Of a stretch of 64,000 nucleotides of DNA, positions 44,529-54,905 are shown in pieces. Position 1 is the first letter of the stretch. Each line of letters starts with the position of its first letter. A program made the translations under genes and the position numbers. The stretch is from Sepioteuthis lessoniana (lineage: Eukaryota > Mollusca > Cephalopoda > Myopsida > Loliginidae). Below the pieces are notes generated by a model, which worked only from the letters and a program-made list of their open reading frames with translations, had not been told where the DNA came from and did not search any database. The stretch spans positions 54,091,090-54,155,089 of the forward strand of contig OY757921.1 in assembly GCA_963585895.1 (NCBI GenBank), given 5' to 3'.

Positions 44529-45285
44529 AAATTTATTAAGAATATTTATATTCAATTAATAAAAATGAAATTATAATTAGTACAGCCTCACTAGTTCAAT
44601 TGTGGAAAATGTTGCAAAAACTGAAATTATTTGCTGGACAAAGTAAATTTCAGAAAATGTATGTGATAATCATGTTACTAATTTTCAAATTTTTCAGCTG
44701 TTAATATTTATCGATTATACTAATCAAGTGGATGTGCATATAATTTTAAAGTTCAAGGTTTTATCGTTTTTTTTAATGCCTTAAACCCATTCAAAATAAA
44801 AAAGAAAGTTCTTTCTTATTTTCGTATTCATAGCCTTTGATTTATGACTGTATTTTATTATTATTGAGTGCTATCAAGCCGAAAAAATTTATGAAGCAAG
44901 GTATTGCTGTATATTGCAGATGCAACTGATGTGTACATTTTTTACAATCGGCTGCATATGAAAAGTTTCCCGTTCTTCGTCAAAGGTTGTAACAATCTAT
45001 TGACTGAGATTCCACTAGAATGCTTCATTAATCGAATTCTATTACCATGACAGTATTCCTCATTAGACCATCTTATGAATGACATAAAAAGTAAATGGGG
45101 CGCGTGATTACATGCTAGAAAACTTTCTGAACCTAATGAAAATTTGGTCAATGATTATTTTTTTTAATTTGACCAAAGATATCTTTTAATTTGAACACGT
45201 TTTAATGATTTAATGACACAGAAAAATCTAAGATAAAAAATTCATGTATTTCACTTTTACGCTGCTTTCCAGTCACTCGAGTTTA
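44529..45285. other. AT-rich DNA, no gene seen
   Basis: Nothing recognised on either strand. Confidence 0.4.
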
Positions 45286-45289
45286 AGGA

Positions 45290-45525
45290 GAAAAAAAGAC
45301 GAGTTCCTGTAGCGTAGTGGCTAACCTGATGGACTCTGACATTGTGGTAAACGTGTTTGAACGTCAGACACGCTAATTCGTTCACTTTCGGATTAATAAT
45401 TTTGATATAGGTATGAACTACATCATGGCCCAGCAACGGGTTGAAAAGTATCACTAATGTTCTTTCGTTGCGATGGATTTGGTATTAAATAACCCACGAG
45501 TGTTGATAAGTCATTAAACAAAAAA
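45290..45525 (+). mobile_element. tRNA-derived SINE-like element
   Basis: TAGCGTAGTGGC at about 45309 is an almost perfect pol III A box (TRGCNNAGYGG), and GTTTGAACGTC about 40 bp downstream (45353-45363) is a plausible B box. The rest of the body includes CATCATGGCCCAGCAACGGG and ends near ATTAAACAAAAAAAAGCAA, an A-rich tail. It matches the tRNA-like segment at 40365-40450 in the central part. It looks like a tRNA-derived SINE; no target duplication was found. Confidence 0.55.
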
Positions 45526-45639
45526 AAGCAATTAGAAAAAGATCTGAATGAATCCTACAACTACTACTTCTACTACTGATAAAAAGAAATTCAAGAGTAG
45601 GCACGACTGGAAGAAGAATTTGATGCAATGGAAATGCTA

Positions 45640-46117
45640 AAAATGTGATCATGCTGATAAATGATATACGCTCAAATCAGAATATGTCCGTGATAATGAG
45701 AAGCATAAAGTTTTCTAAGGTTTTCAGATAAAAATGGACCACCCAATCCTGACCAGAAGACCAGGCGGAAGTCTTTATTAACCAAAAGAAATGAACATTT
45801 TAGTGGATCATAAAGTTATAAGGAGGCAAAAAGATATATATATACTTGGGTCTTGTCAAAGAGTTCAAACATCAGTGGAACACGAAGGTTACAATGATAC
45901 CATTTGTAGTTGGTCTCCTTTGAATGGTCCCCAAATGCATGGAAAAGGGTGATAATTGAGAAAATTGTGATTTCAACATCTTACATCAGATAGAATACGT
46001 AAAAGAAACCTATAGACCATATGAGACTTGTTATAACTTAGATTTCAGTGACAAGACACGATTTAAAACTAAGGAAGAAAACTAGTGAGAAAAACTCGCA
46101 AGGATAAAATTATAATA
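45640..46117 (+). mobile_element. RLE-type LINE fragment E-a (3' end)
   Basis: A highly decayed 3' terminal copy. It retains KMDHPILTRRPG-like sequence near 45735-45760 (the RLE PD region), the ACAATGATACCATTTGTAGT block near 45890, and the family 3' end GAGAAAAACTCGCAAGG (about 46091-46107) plus an ATAAAATTATAATAG tail. The next copy begins straight after. Confidence 0.6.
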
Positions 46118-46255
46118 GTAAAGTGAAAATTGTTAAGATTGGCTAAAATACAGAGAAGAGTCTAAGAGACTTGAGGAAACTTGCAGTCACACAGACATCA
46201 GTGAAAGACCATCTGTTGACGTTGGTGTAAAAAAACTCGCAATGAGTAATAATAA
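46118..46255 (+). mobile_element. RLE-type LINE fragment E-b (very short 3' end) with TAA tail
   Basis: Contains only the last ~120 bp of the element: ATTGTTAAGATTGGCTAAAA (equivalent to ALLRSARI), GAGACTTGAGGAAACTTGCA, ACCATC-GTTGACG and AAAAACTCGCAATGAG, followed by TAATAATAATAAAAA. Extreme 5' truncation, same strand as its neighbours. Confidence 0.7.
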
Positions 46256-46590
46256 TAAAAACTTGTTATCCAGTGGATTTTGCGGTCCCGCCAAACTGCA
46301 GAGGGAAAATAAAAGAAAACGAAAAAAAAAAAAAGTCATGAAAAATGAAAGTGTCGATGATACCAGTTTATAACAGTCCAAAAAGTTTGGAAAGGAGACT
46401 GGTGGAATTGGAGATCGGAAGAAGCATCGAGACCATCCATACCACATTATTTTTAAGATCGGCTAGAATACTCAAAAGAGAATACGAGACCTGAGGAGAC
46501 CTTCTATATTTCAGTCCCTTGTGAAAGACCATCAGATAAGGCTAGTGTGAAAAACTCTCAAGAAGCGAAATAATAATTATAAGGATAATA
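46256..46590 (+). mobile_element. RLE-type LINE fragment E-c (3' end) with TAA tail
   Basis: Starts inside the RLE domain (GTGGATTTTGCGGTCCCGCC, equivalent to VDFAVP) immediately after the E-b tail, runs to AAAAACTCTCAAGAAGCG and ends in AATAATAATTATAAGGATAA. About 330 bp, one strand, no internal rearrangement. Confidence 0.75.
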
Positions 46591-46649
46591 ATATCAGACA
46601 AAATCATAAAATTCATCATGAATGCCATGAAAAACTGCCATGAGTTGAA

Positions 46650-47492
46650 TTGATAGCAGAAGGGCAAACCAGAAAAGAGGTAAAAATCCAGAAAAGCAAA
46701 TTTCAGGGAGACATGCTTTCAGCACTGTTAATCGTTACAGCAATAATGCCACTCAACTACGAACTTGAGATTTTCATGATTTTCGGGTTTTCAAAACCCC
46801 TGGAAAATATTGATTACCTTATGTACAAGAATGATATAAAGGTATTTGCAAGAAATAAAAAAGAAATGGAGACTCCGATACATCCAATAAAGATATACAG
46901 CCAGAATATAGAAAAGGAAGTTGGCATTGAAAAATATGCTCTGCTCGTAATGAAGAGAGGGAAAAGAGAAAGAGCGGAAAGAATAGAAATGCCAAATCAG
47001 GAAAACATTTGAATGCTTGGACAGAAGGAAAACTACAAGTATTTGGGAATACTAGAGGCGGACTCCATCAAAAAAGCACAGATGAAAGAAAAAAAAGAAT
47101 ACTTCAGCAGAATAAAGAAGATTCTCGAAACGTTGCTTTGTAGTAGAAATCTTATCAAAGAGAAAAACACCTGGGCAGTCCTCCTATTAAGATACATAGG
47201 GCCATTCTTAGACTGAACAAGGGAGGAATTCAGACAAATGGACTGAAGCACAAGAAACTTGATGATGATGATGCACCAGGCCTTACATCTGAGAGATGAT
47301 ACAGATTATGTGACAAGAAAAACTAGCATTGAGAATTATGTTGAGGTATCAACACAAGGTCTCGAGGACTACATTAAAAAGAGCAAAGAAAAATTAACCG
47401 CAGCAGCCAATACCAGCATTAGCAACATAAGAGTAGTGAGACCGAAACTTACCTGCATCATGGACTCTTCCAGCACTATATTACTGGCGTAG
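46650..47492 (+). pseudogene. LINE RT palm and thumb (copy E-d, upstream of the nested element)
   Basis: Frames 46650-47012, 47013-47216 and 47259-47426 follow in phase, separated by single stop codons (TGA at 47010-47012, TGA at 47214-47216). They cover RT motif B, the degenerate catalytic box, the YKYLGILEADSIKKAQM block, and the LHLRDDTDYVTRKTS thumb. The last frame runs artificially into LTR sequence after 47431. Confidence 0.6.
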
Positions 47493-47623
47493 TAATATCC
47501 TCATACGAGCATGCGGTTGTGGTAGTACAAGAAGTACGGCTACCACTAAACTTTGTAACTTTTGTTAATATATCTTTCTTACCTCTAAACCGTGTTCTGT
47601 GTACCGACTTTAGGTCCACATCA
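47432..47623 (+). repeat. 5' LTR of the Mag-like element
   Basis: 192 bp, from AGTAGTGAGACCG to GGTCCACATCA. The downstream GTGGTGACGTACGGATTCGA starts one base later with TGG and could be the tRNA primer-binding site. About 20 substitutions versus the 3' LTR over roughly 185 aligned bases (counted by eye), so the insertion is not recent. Confidence 0.8.
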
Positions 47624-48505
47624 GTGGTGACGTACGGATTCGAGAAACGCACTCACGCCGAAAGCCTTACCAGTCCCACATTCAATAGCGACAGAAAGAT
47701 TCGAGAATTTCGTCCTCACCACATCAGACGACCCGCTTAATCACACAGCAGTGTTGAACGAGAAAAGTAAGTTGGCATCACTACACCAGCGACTACAAAC
47801 AAAATATTCCGCTTACCAATATCAGTGACGAACTAGCGATTCGACACCTACGGAATATTTAAGATTATTAAAGCCTGTTCAAATAATATAACGGTCAACC
47901 GAGAACGATTGCTTACACAAAAAAAACAGTTTGTTCACAAAACAAATTGACAAACTCAAGCTTTTGGAAAAAACTATTCACCAAATTCAGCGAGGTGAGT
48001 CTTTTTTCTAAAGAAAGCAAATTCTCATACAACAAAAGAAAAAAAATCTCAAGCATTTTTTTTTTGCTTCGGTCAGAAGGATAATTTTTTCTTCTCCCCT
48101 CCTCACACATCTAAAAAAAGTTTGTCTACAATTACAAAAATCCCCCCCGCGAAGAACAGAAAAAAAACCTGCTTACTTGCAAATGAACCTGTTGGGCGCC
48201 CACCAAGAAATTTATTTTATTCCTTGCTAAAACTTTTTGGCTAACAAAAAATAATATTAAAAAGTGTGGAGGAAATTTAAATGACCAAATCTAACGCAAC
48301 AATGGTATTTAGAAAGAAGCTAAACCAAAGTAGTTCAATTAACGAATTGTCTGTCCATTCCTTTTTCTGCAAACAAAAAAAAATCGGTCTAGATTCTTGT
48401 GTAGCCCCCACCCTGGTACATGGGTTTTAAAAGCAACAGTATTTACTGTAATTTTTTTGCCTTGTTCATCTCCTTTAGTCAACATATCATAAATCTTATC
48501 GAAAT
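47624..48505 (+). other. Leader of the Mag-like element
   Basis: Non-coding, between the putative primer-binding site and gag; A/T-rich with homopolymer runs. Nothing else recognised. Confidence 0.5.
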
Positions 48506-49600
48506 ATGGAAGAATTTAAAAAAAAAAAAACTATCGTTCACTTGCTAAAGGCTAACTTGGATCAGCAACAAAAATTCCAAGAAAGACAGGAAAAATTGGT
48601 TATGGAATTACATAAACAATTAGAATTCAAACAATTTACTTAGCAGAAAACTAAACTACTGCAAAAGCAATTTGAAGAATTACTTTTAAATGGCTAAAAA
48701 AACTTTAAAAAAGACACGATATTTTCCCAGAGTACAACCTATAACTCAATTAATACATTCGAATACGTATCAGAACAACAAAACGTTCGAGGCTTTTTAC
48801 AAGCGCTATGAAGATATTTTCAACGTAAACTGTGAACATTGGCCAAGTAAAAAAAAAAGGTACGTCTACTATTAAGAAAACTGGGAACAACCGAACATGA
48901 TAGGTTCGTAGACTTCATATTACCGAAGAAAACCACAGACTTGGATTTTTCAGAGACTATTAAGTTACTATCGGAACTATTCGGGCCTAACACAACCTTG
49001 TTCCACAAACGTTGGAAATGCCTGGGCACAGTCAAGAACAACCAGCAAGATTTCCTCACGTTTGCAGCATCGGTGAACAAGCTCTGTAAGTATTTCAAAC
49101 TAGCCGAACTGACTGCCGATGATTTAAAGTGCCTAATAGTTGCACAGGGATCAGCGGAAGACGCCGAAGTCAGACGACGGGTACTGACAAAACTTGAAAA
49201 CGAACCAGGATTGACTCTCCAAAAATTGGCAGAGGACTGTCAAAGAGTAATTTCTGTCAAGTGTGACTCAAAAACTATCAAGGAATCAGGTGTGGCTCAG
49301 ATTACAAAAATCAGAAGCAAGTCAACCGCCTATTCCCCTCAAAAAGACAAAAGGCAAATCTCATGTTCTAAACCCAGCAATAAACAAAACATTAATAGGT
49401 TAAAGAAACCGCCTGGACCATGTTACCATTGTGGTAAATGGCATTGGATGAAATTCTGTCCAGTCAAGAAGAAAAGATATTGCAAAAATTGCAATAAAAA
49501 TGGTCATAACTTAACTCAGTGCTGGTACGCCAACATAATGAGAAAATCCAAAAGTAAAATTAGGCAAACTCAATTAGACGACACAGTCATTAGGAATTAA
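48506..49600 (+). pseudogene. Mag-like gag with two zinc knuckles (frameshifted N-terminus)
   Basis: ATG at 48506 opens a Lys/Gln/Glu-rich coiled-coil-like start (MEEFKKKKTIVHLLKANLDQ), interrupted by a stop at 48640-48642 and frameshifts near 48690 and 48860. The main open frame (48941-49600, 219 codons) holds the capsid-like block SELFGPNTTLFHKRWKCLG, DDLKCLIVAQGSAEDAEVRR and LTLQKLAEDCQRV. Two zinc knuckles follow: CYHCGKWHWMKFC (C-x2-C-x3-H-x4-C, one residue shorter than canonical) and CKNCNKNGHNLTQC (canonical C-x2-C-x4-H-x4-C). Gag forms the particle and binds RNA. The C-terminal frame is intact, the N-terminal is not. Confidence 0.75.
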
Positions 49601-50310
49601 AGGAAATGTGTAACTGTTGATATTTTCAATTGCTCCATAAAATTCCAGCTTGACTCGGATTCTGATATCTCAATCACAAATTGGCGTACTTGGCGAAAAT
49701 TTAACAAGCCGACCCTACTAAAGATAGATAAAACAGCAAAATCCGTAACTGGCGAGATTGTTAACATCTTAGGCGAGGTAATCCTTTCAGTAACACTTAA
49801 TGGAGTCACCAAAAAGCTGAAAGCCTGCGTACAAAAAAATTCGGAACAGATTGAATAGAATAATTCAATCTATGGGATGGCCCAATGAGTACATTTTGTC
49901 GCAAAATAGAAAGTACAACGTCCAATTTGGTAAATCTCAAAAAGGAACTCAACGATTTCCCCAGCTTTTTTTTTCTGGCGGCCTTGGGAAGTGTTCTAAA
50001 TTAAAAGCTAAGCTCAAGGTGAAGGACGATGCACAACCGGTATTTAAGAAGAAACGGAATGTTCGCTGCTCTAGAGCAAATCAACAAAGAATTAGATAGA
50101 CTTGAACAAGCAGCTATTCTGTCAAAAACAGACTTTAGCGAATGGGCAGCACCTACGGTCCATGTAAAAAAGAAGTCCAACCAAATACGAATCTGTACCG
50201 ATTTCTCCACAGGGTTAGATGATGTCTTGCAGGATCACCATTATCCTCGGCCAAGCCCTGAGGAAATTTTCAATAAACCAAAAATCAAGAACATGCAGAG
50301 TTTGTGAGGG
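49601..50310 (+). pseudogene. Mag-like protease remnant and RT N-terminal part
   Basis: 49615-49860 reads CSIKFQLDSDSDISI and TAKSVTGEIVNILGEVILSV; the protease active site D-S/T-G is D-S-D here. Frame changes lead to GKCSKLKAKLKVKDDAQPVF (49985-50040), ALEQINKELDRLEQAAIL (50070-50120) and RICTDFSTGLDDVLQDHHYP RPSPEEIF (50190-50270), the segment before RT motif A. The RT catalytic region then jumps straight to the connection domain, so a block of about 500 bp is deleted near 50300. Confidence 0.7.
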
Positions 50311-50860
50311 CTTCTCAACGAACTCTTAAAAAAGGACAAACCATGGTTATGGACCCCTGAATGCCAAGAGTCATTCGAAAAGATCAAGAAAACCCTTACT
50401 TCAGATCTCTCCCTCACTCACTACGACCCTACCCTTGACATTATGGTCGCAAGTGATCCAAGCTCATAGGGCATCGGTGCTTGCATTCTCCATAAACTGT
50501 CAGATGTTTCGCGAAAAGCTGTGGCTCACGGTTCTAGATCCCTGCTACCAACTGAGAAGCAATATTCCCAAATAGATAAAGAGGCTCTAGGGATAATATT
50601 CGCCGTTACAAGGTTCCACAGATACGTACATGGAAGACGGTTCATACTACAAACAGACCATAAACCCTTAATAACAGTCTTTGGGTCCAAGAAAGGTCTG
50701 CAAATAGACTACTTCATTGGGGAACAATTCTCTTAAACTACAACTTCAAGATCGAGTTCCTGACATCTAAAAATATTTGCAACGCGGACAGCTTATCGCG
50801 ACTTATTCCCAAAAATACAGAAGTCTTTGAAAACTCCATTATTGCTACTCTAAGGACGAA
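50311..50860 (+). pseudogene. Mag-like RNase H domain remnant
   Basis: GLLNELLKKDKPWLWTPECQ, FEKIKKTLTSDLSLTHYDPT and VASDPSS-GIGACILH (a stop replaces one residue) give the tether and first RNase H Asp. The 71-codon frame 50521-50736 has AHGSRSLLPTEKQYSQIDKE (the Glu) and LQTDHKPLITVFG (second Asp). LNYNFKIEFLTSKN and NADSLSRL mark the end. After that the sequence jumps to the integrase C-terminus. Confidence 0.7.
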
Positions 50861-50878
50861 TTTACGAAATCAGAAATA

Positions 50879-51298
50879 ATGTTCACAAGAAAAGTTGAGT
50901 CCGTCTTCGATAAACTCATTCCATGGCAAGCAAAGTTCAAGAAAACCGTCTCGCCTCATAAGAAACATTTCTATCCCGGCGATAAAGTTCTTTTCAATGC
51001 CTACAAAAACAACATGACATTCTTGGAAGTAGGCACCATCAAACAAAGGATTGGCGAACTGCTCTATATTGTCCAGGGACCAAAAAACACCCACAAACGC
51101 CATATGAACCAGCTCAGAAAATGCCGTTTGAATGAATCTGAGGATTCACCGCAAAACACCTGCGAAGAGCCGATCGACGCAATATTCGATCATTTCGATC
51201 TCGACACGCTTCAAGTTTCTCCGGAAGTACGACACTCGGGAAGAAAAAGAAAATTTACGCAACCACTCAACGTAAATCCCAAGAGGAGGAAATATTAA
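50879..51298 (+). pseudogene. Mag-like integrase C-terminal tail (core deleted)
   Basis: The 139-codon open frame starts KVESVFDKLIPWQAKFK and contains the integrase C-terminal motif FYPGDKVLFNAYKNN, IGELLYIVQGPKNTHKRHMN and QLRKC. A Ser/Asp-rich linker and a basic end (SGRKRKFTQPLN, PKRRKY) follow. The HHCC finger and DDE core that should precede it are absent, so about 0.9 kb is deleted near 50870. This part normally contacts DNA or chromatin. Confidence 0.65.
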
Positions 51299-51351
51299 TC
51301 GTTTTATTTCTTTCCAAGAAAGAAAAAAGAAAACTCTTGGAAGTGGAGCGT

Positions 51352-51563
51352 TGTGAGAACGAAACTTACCTACATCATGGACTCTTCGAGCATTATATTA
51401 CTAGCGTAGTAATATCCTAATATGAGCATGCAGTAGCAATAGTACTTGAAGTACGATTACCAATATTGGACACTATCCTTTGTAACTTTAGTTAATATAT
51501 ATTTCTTACCTCTAAACTGTGTTCCATGTTTTCGTTCTGTGTACCGACTTTGGGTCCACATCA
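51352..51563 (+). repeat. 3' LTR of the Mag-like element
   Basis: 212 bp, TGTGAGAACG to GGTCCACATCA. Preceded by AACTCTTGGAAGTGGAGCG, a plausible polypurine tract. It has two small insertions relative to the 5' LTR (about 9 bp near 51460 and 13 bp near 51525). Confidence 0.8.
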
Positions 51564-52420
51564 ATAAGTACAAATAATAAAGTGATAAAAAATACAAACA
51601 GTAAAAGGGAAGAAAAAGTTATATAAATATTTCAAGTGACAAACAAGTGAGATTGCTCATGAAAACACAAAAATTGACACAAAAAGGAAATCTAAAGAGA
51701 GAAACTGAATCTCTACCAATAACAGCACAATACCACGCCATGAGAACCAATTATGTTTAAGCGAAAATTGATAAGCCGCAATAAAACAACAAGTGTAGAT
51801 AATGTGGAGAGAAAGATGAAATGATTAATCACTTAGTAAGCGAATATAGCAAACTTGTGCAAATGGAGTTCAAGACAAGGCGCGACGGAATAAAAAAAAG
51901 TGATTCATTGAAAATTGTGCAAGACTTTAAAATTTTAACCCACTAAAAATGGTAGATACAAAAAGCGAATCAGAGTTAGAAAAGCAAGCTCATAAAATCC
52001 ACTGGGGTTTTGAAATAGAAACGGACCACCTAATCCTGGTAACAAAACCAGACCTAGACATAAATAGCAAAAAAGAAAAACGAGAGAACTTGCCATCTAG
52101 TTGATTTTGCTTTCCCGGCAAACCACAGAGTGAAAATCAAAGAAAACAAAAAATAGATTCTAGGATATTGCCAGAGGACTATGAGGGTGACGGTAAAAGG
52201 AATTATAGTTAGTGCGTTTTAAATGGTCTTCAAAGGCTTGGAAATGAGACAAGAAAATTTGGCAATCAGAGGGATAATCGAGACCATCCAGACCACAGCA
52301 TTGTTGTGATCGCCCAGAATAGCGAGAAGAATCTTAGAGACCTGATGAGACTTGTTATCACTCAGAATTCAGTGAAACATCAAATCTCACAAGGATTAGT
52401 ATAATATCTATTAGTAAAGC

Positions 52421-52667
52421 AAATAACATATGATAACCCATGGAAAAGGAGTACCAATATTACTGAATTTATGCTTCTGCTTCACTATTAGACTCCATGA
52501 CCGAATTAAAAGCTGCAATGTCCATGTTTTGTCTGCTTTCAGAATAAGTGATACAAGTTGACTTTTTTAGAGACTATTTTTTATCATTCAGTCTGGTTAC
52601 TTAACCAATCTAAGAACGTGTCAACCTTTAACATATTGAAAAAAATTATTAATGATGTGAACGAATG
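52421..52667. other. Spacer between LINE E-d and LTR element I
   Basis: AT-rich; no feature recognised. Confidence 0.4.
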
Positions 52668-52671
52668 GTTA

Positions 52672-53224
52672 TGTTATATAATAGCCGAGGGATTTCGGTT
52701 CATGCCTTTGAGTTTAGTTAGGCTGAGAACCTTTCGGCTCAGCACATGGGTTAGTTAGGTGCAATCTTGATGCAGGTGGTAACGCGTGAGTGCGCACAGA
52801 GTGGACATGTCACTCAGATAGCCAAAGACGAAACGGGGTGACAGGGTACGGGTGACGTCACGCACCGGAAGCGTGCGGAGGTTTGTGTGAGAATGTGAAG
52901 AAAGAAAGAGTTGAGAACTAGACGCCAAACGAGAAGGATCGACTTTGGAGCTCGCAGACGCGAGGTGAACTTGCACCCTATGGGGGCTGCTCGGGACGGG
53001 AGCCGCTCGAGATGGAGGCCAAATGAATAATACAGCATAGAAGATTAGGTCTCTTCTCCTTACGTCGAAACATTTAACTCAAAGTTAATAAAAAGGTTTC
53101 GTACCTGAACAAGTCGTTACGTGTTTTCGAATTCCATGATTCTTATGTTCTATCGTAATGAACATTATCTGTCTATTTCCCAAATAGCCGTATCTGCTGA
53201 TGGTACATATGATTATTTGGTGCC
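52672..53224 (+). repeat. 5' LTR of element I
   Basis: From TGTTATATAATAGCC to about GGTGCCA. It contains the CRE palindrome, an AATAAA (in AAGTTAATAAAAAGG) and a GC-rich 30-bp segment (GCTGCTCGGGACGGGAGCCG) missing from the 3' LTR. Short open frames on the minus strand (52755-53038) are not taken as genes. Confidence 0.75.
52853..52860. promoter_or_regulatory. CRE palindrome in the 5' LTR of element I
   Basis: TGACGTCA, a perfect CREB/ATF site, within GGGTGACGTCACGCACCGG. Conserved in the other LTR at 54559-54566, so it predates the insertion and probably serves LTR transcription (inference). Confidence 0.5.
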
Positions 53225-54368
53225 AGAACTTGGGCATATGGTTCATGATATGGTTTACGACTGGGTTACCATGGTTCCACGGAGACGATCAGACAAGCGG
53301 CTAAGAACAAGGAGGAATCTATTTCGGAGCGGCTTGTTCAGGCGATCGAAGGAGAGAGAGAGAAAACACAAGGCCCCCAGAAAATAAGAAACAAAGAAAA
53401 GAGACCAAAAACAAGAACAAATTCGGCACCCCCCAGAAAGAAAAAGGAGAAAGGTCCAACACCGAAAAAAGAAGAAAAACAGCGCAACTGAAAAAAAAAA
53501 AAAGGCGTGAAAAGAAAAGAAAAAAAAGAAGCAACACAACTCAACTTCAAAAAAAAAAAAGGCCAAAAACAAGACACCCATGAGAATGAAAAAGGAGAAA
53601 AGTCCCACACCGAAAAGAGAAGAAGAAAAAAGAAAAAAAAGGCGAGAAAAGAAAAGAAAAAAAGAAGTAACACAACTCAACTCCAAGAAAAAAAAGGCAT
53701 GAAGAAAAGAAAAAGAATAAGAAAGTATTTGCTCATTTACATCTGTCATAGTTTAATTTACGAATAGAGTTTTAATGGTTGTGGAGGATAGTTTTGGAAA
53801 TAATTCTAAAAAAATTTTTTTAAATCGTTGGTAGCATAGAAAATTATGATTACTACTGTATGTGACTTAAGAGCGATGCTTGGTTGTGAAAGGTTAAAAT
53901 GTGTACATTAATTAATGACAGAGATTACGTTAGAAGGAGATATCAAGTTAGAAGTAATGAATACAGACGTAGAAGGAAGGCAAAAGTGCAAAAGACATAA
54001 TGAGCAATTGACCTGAGATTTAAAAAAAAATTAAGAGAACAAATTAAAGACTGAAAAAATATACATGCCGAACGAGTGACTGTTGAAAAATTTTTTTTAA
54101 AAAAAGAGTAAAGAGAAACTGAAAATGGGGTCGGAAAAATATAAAAAAATATTTTTAAATAAGTGGACAATACGAACACTTTTTATTTTTATTTCAGTGA
54201 CTTTTGAGCTTGGGACTGACGCATGTTTTTTTGTTGTATTATTTTGTTGAAATTGTATTGCTGAAAATTTTGTTGCTCAGTTCTACATGAGGAGGAGTGG
54301 CACAATAGTTTAAGAAAATAATTTGTCATCGATGATGACAAATTATTTTATTTGTGGTTGGATGGGTA
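53225..54368 (+). other. Internal region of element I: A/G-rich tract, no gag or pol
   Basis: 53330-53720 is strongly purine-rich with repeated AAAAGAAAAGAAAAAAAGAA-type runs, and GAAAAAGGAGAAA- and CACCGAAAA- blocks occurring twice. Frames of 72-164 codons over it (for example 53255-53749 minus, Phe/Ser-rich) reflect base composition. 53750-54300 is AT-rich and featureless. Confidence 0.6.
54315..54349. repeat. Perfect 16-bp inverted repeat just before the 3' LTR of element I
   Basis: AAAATAATTTGTCATC (54315-54330) pairs with GATGACAAATTATTTT (54334-54349) around a 3-base GAT loop. Confidence 0.85.
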
Positions 54369-54905
54369 TGTTATATAATAGCCGAGGGATTTCGGTTCAT
54401 GCCTTTGAGTTTAGTTAGGCTGAGAACCTTTCGGCTCAGCACATGGGTTAGTTAGGTGTAACATTGAGGCAGGTGTTAACGTGGGCGCTCGCGGGTGGAT
54501 GGAGATGTCACTCAGATGTCATAATAGTCTGAGACGAAACGGGGTGACAGGGTACGGGTGACGTCACGCACCGGAAGCGCACGGAGGTTTGTGTGAGAAT
54601 TTGAAGAAAGTCAGGGTTGAGAATTACATGCCAAACGAGAAGGATCGACTTTTGGAGCTCGCAGGCGTGAAGCGAACTTGCGCCCTATGGGGGGCCAAAT
54701 GAATAATACAGCATAGAAGATTGTGTCTCTCCTCCTTACGTCGAAACATTTAACTCAAAGTTAATAAAAGTGTTTCGTACCTGAACAAGAAATCGTTACG
54801 TGTTTTCGAATTCCGAGATTCCTATGTTCTTTATATGTTCTATCATTATGAACATTATATGTCTATTTCGCACATGGCCATCTCCGTGTATATGACTATG
54901 TAACA
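54369..54905 (+). repeat. 3' LTR of element I
   Basis: Matches 52672-53224 closely; ends TATGTAACA followed by GTTA. Confidence 0.75.
54559..54566. promoter_or_regulatory. CRE palindrome in the 3' LTR of element I
   Basis: TGACGTCA with the same context as the 5' LTR copy. Confidence 0.5.

Larger units (their letters stand above)
47427..51568 (+). mobile_element. Mag-like Ty3 LTR retrotransposon, internally deleted, nested in LINE E-d
   Basis: LTRs at 47432-47623 and 51352-51563 flank about 3.7 kb. ATAAG occurs immediately before the 5' LTR (47427-47431) and immediately after the 3' LTR (51564-51568); joining across it restores the LINE frame, which supports a 5-bp target duplication. Order: LTR, leader, gag (48506-49600), protease remnant, RT N-terminal part, [RT catalytic core missing], RNase H, [integrase core missing], integrase C-terminus, purine-rich tract, LTR. 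The gag style resembles the Mag group of Ty3 elements; placement is inference. No envelope gene. It is inactive. Confidence 0.85.
46591..52420 (+). mobile_element. RLE-type LINE copy E-d, split by a nested LTR retrotransposon
   Basis: 5' truncated within the RT palm (IISDKIIKF-like sequence from 46591). It carries motif B (KIQKSKFQGDMLSALL), a ruined catalytic box (Y-K-N-D near 46825), GIEKYALLVMKRGK, and the thumb up to 47426. After the LTR element (47432-51563) the LINE resumes at 51569 in phase, with thumb, TESLPITAQ, the CCHC region (51800-51850), the RLE KPDLDINSKK (51997-52060) and the 3' end near 52410. The frame has many stops downstream. Total LINE content is about 1.7 kb. Confidence 0.8.

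Noticed and set aside
45309..45370. Possible functional tRNA gene
   Set aside because: Good A box, but the B box is divergent and no full cloverleaf with an acceptor stem can be formed; a SINE head fits better.
53255..53749. 164-codon minus-strand frame rich in Phe, Ser and Leu
   Set aside because: It is the complement of a simple A/G-rich tract inside LTR element I; overlapping frames in all phases are open for the same reason.
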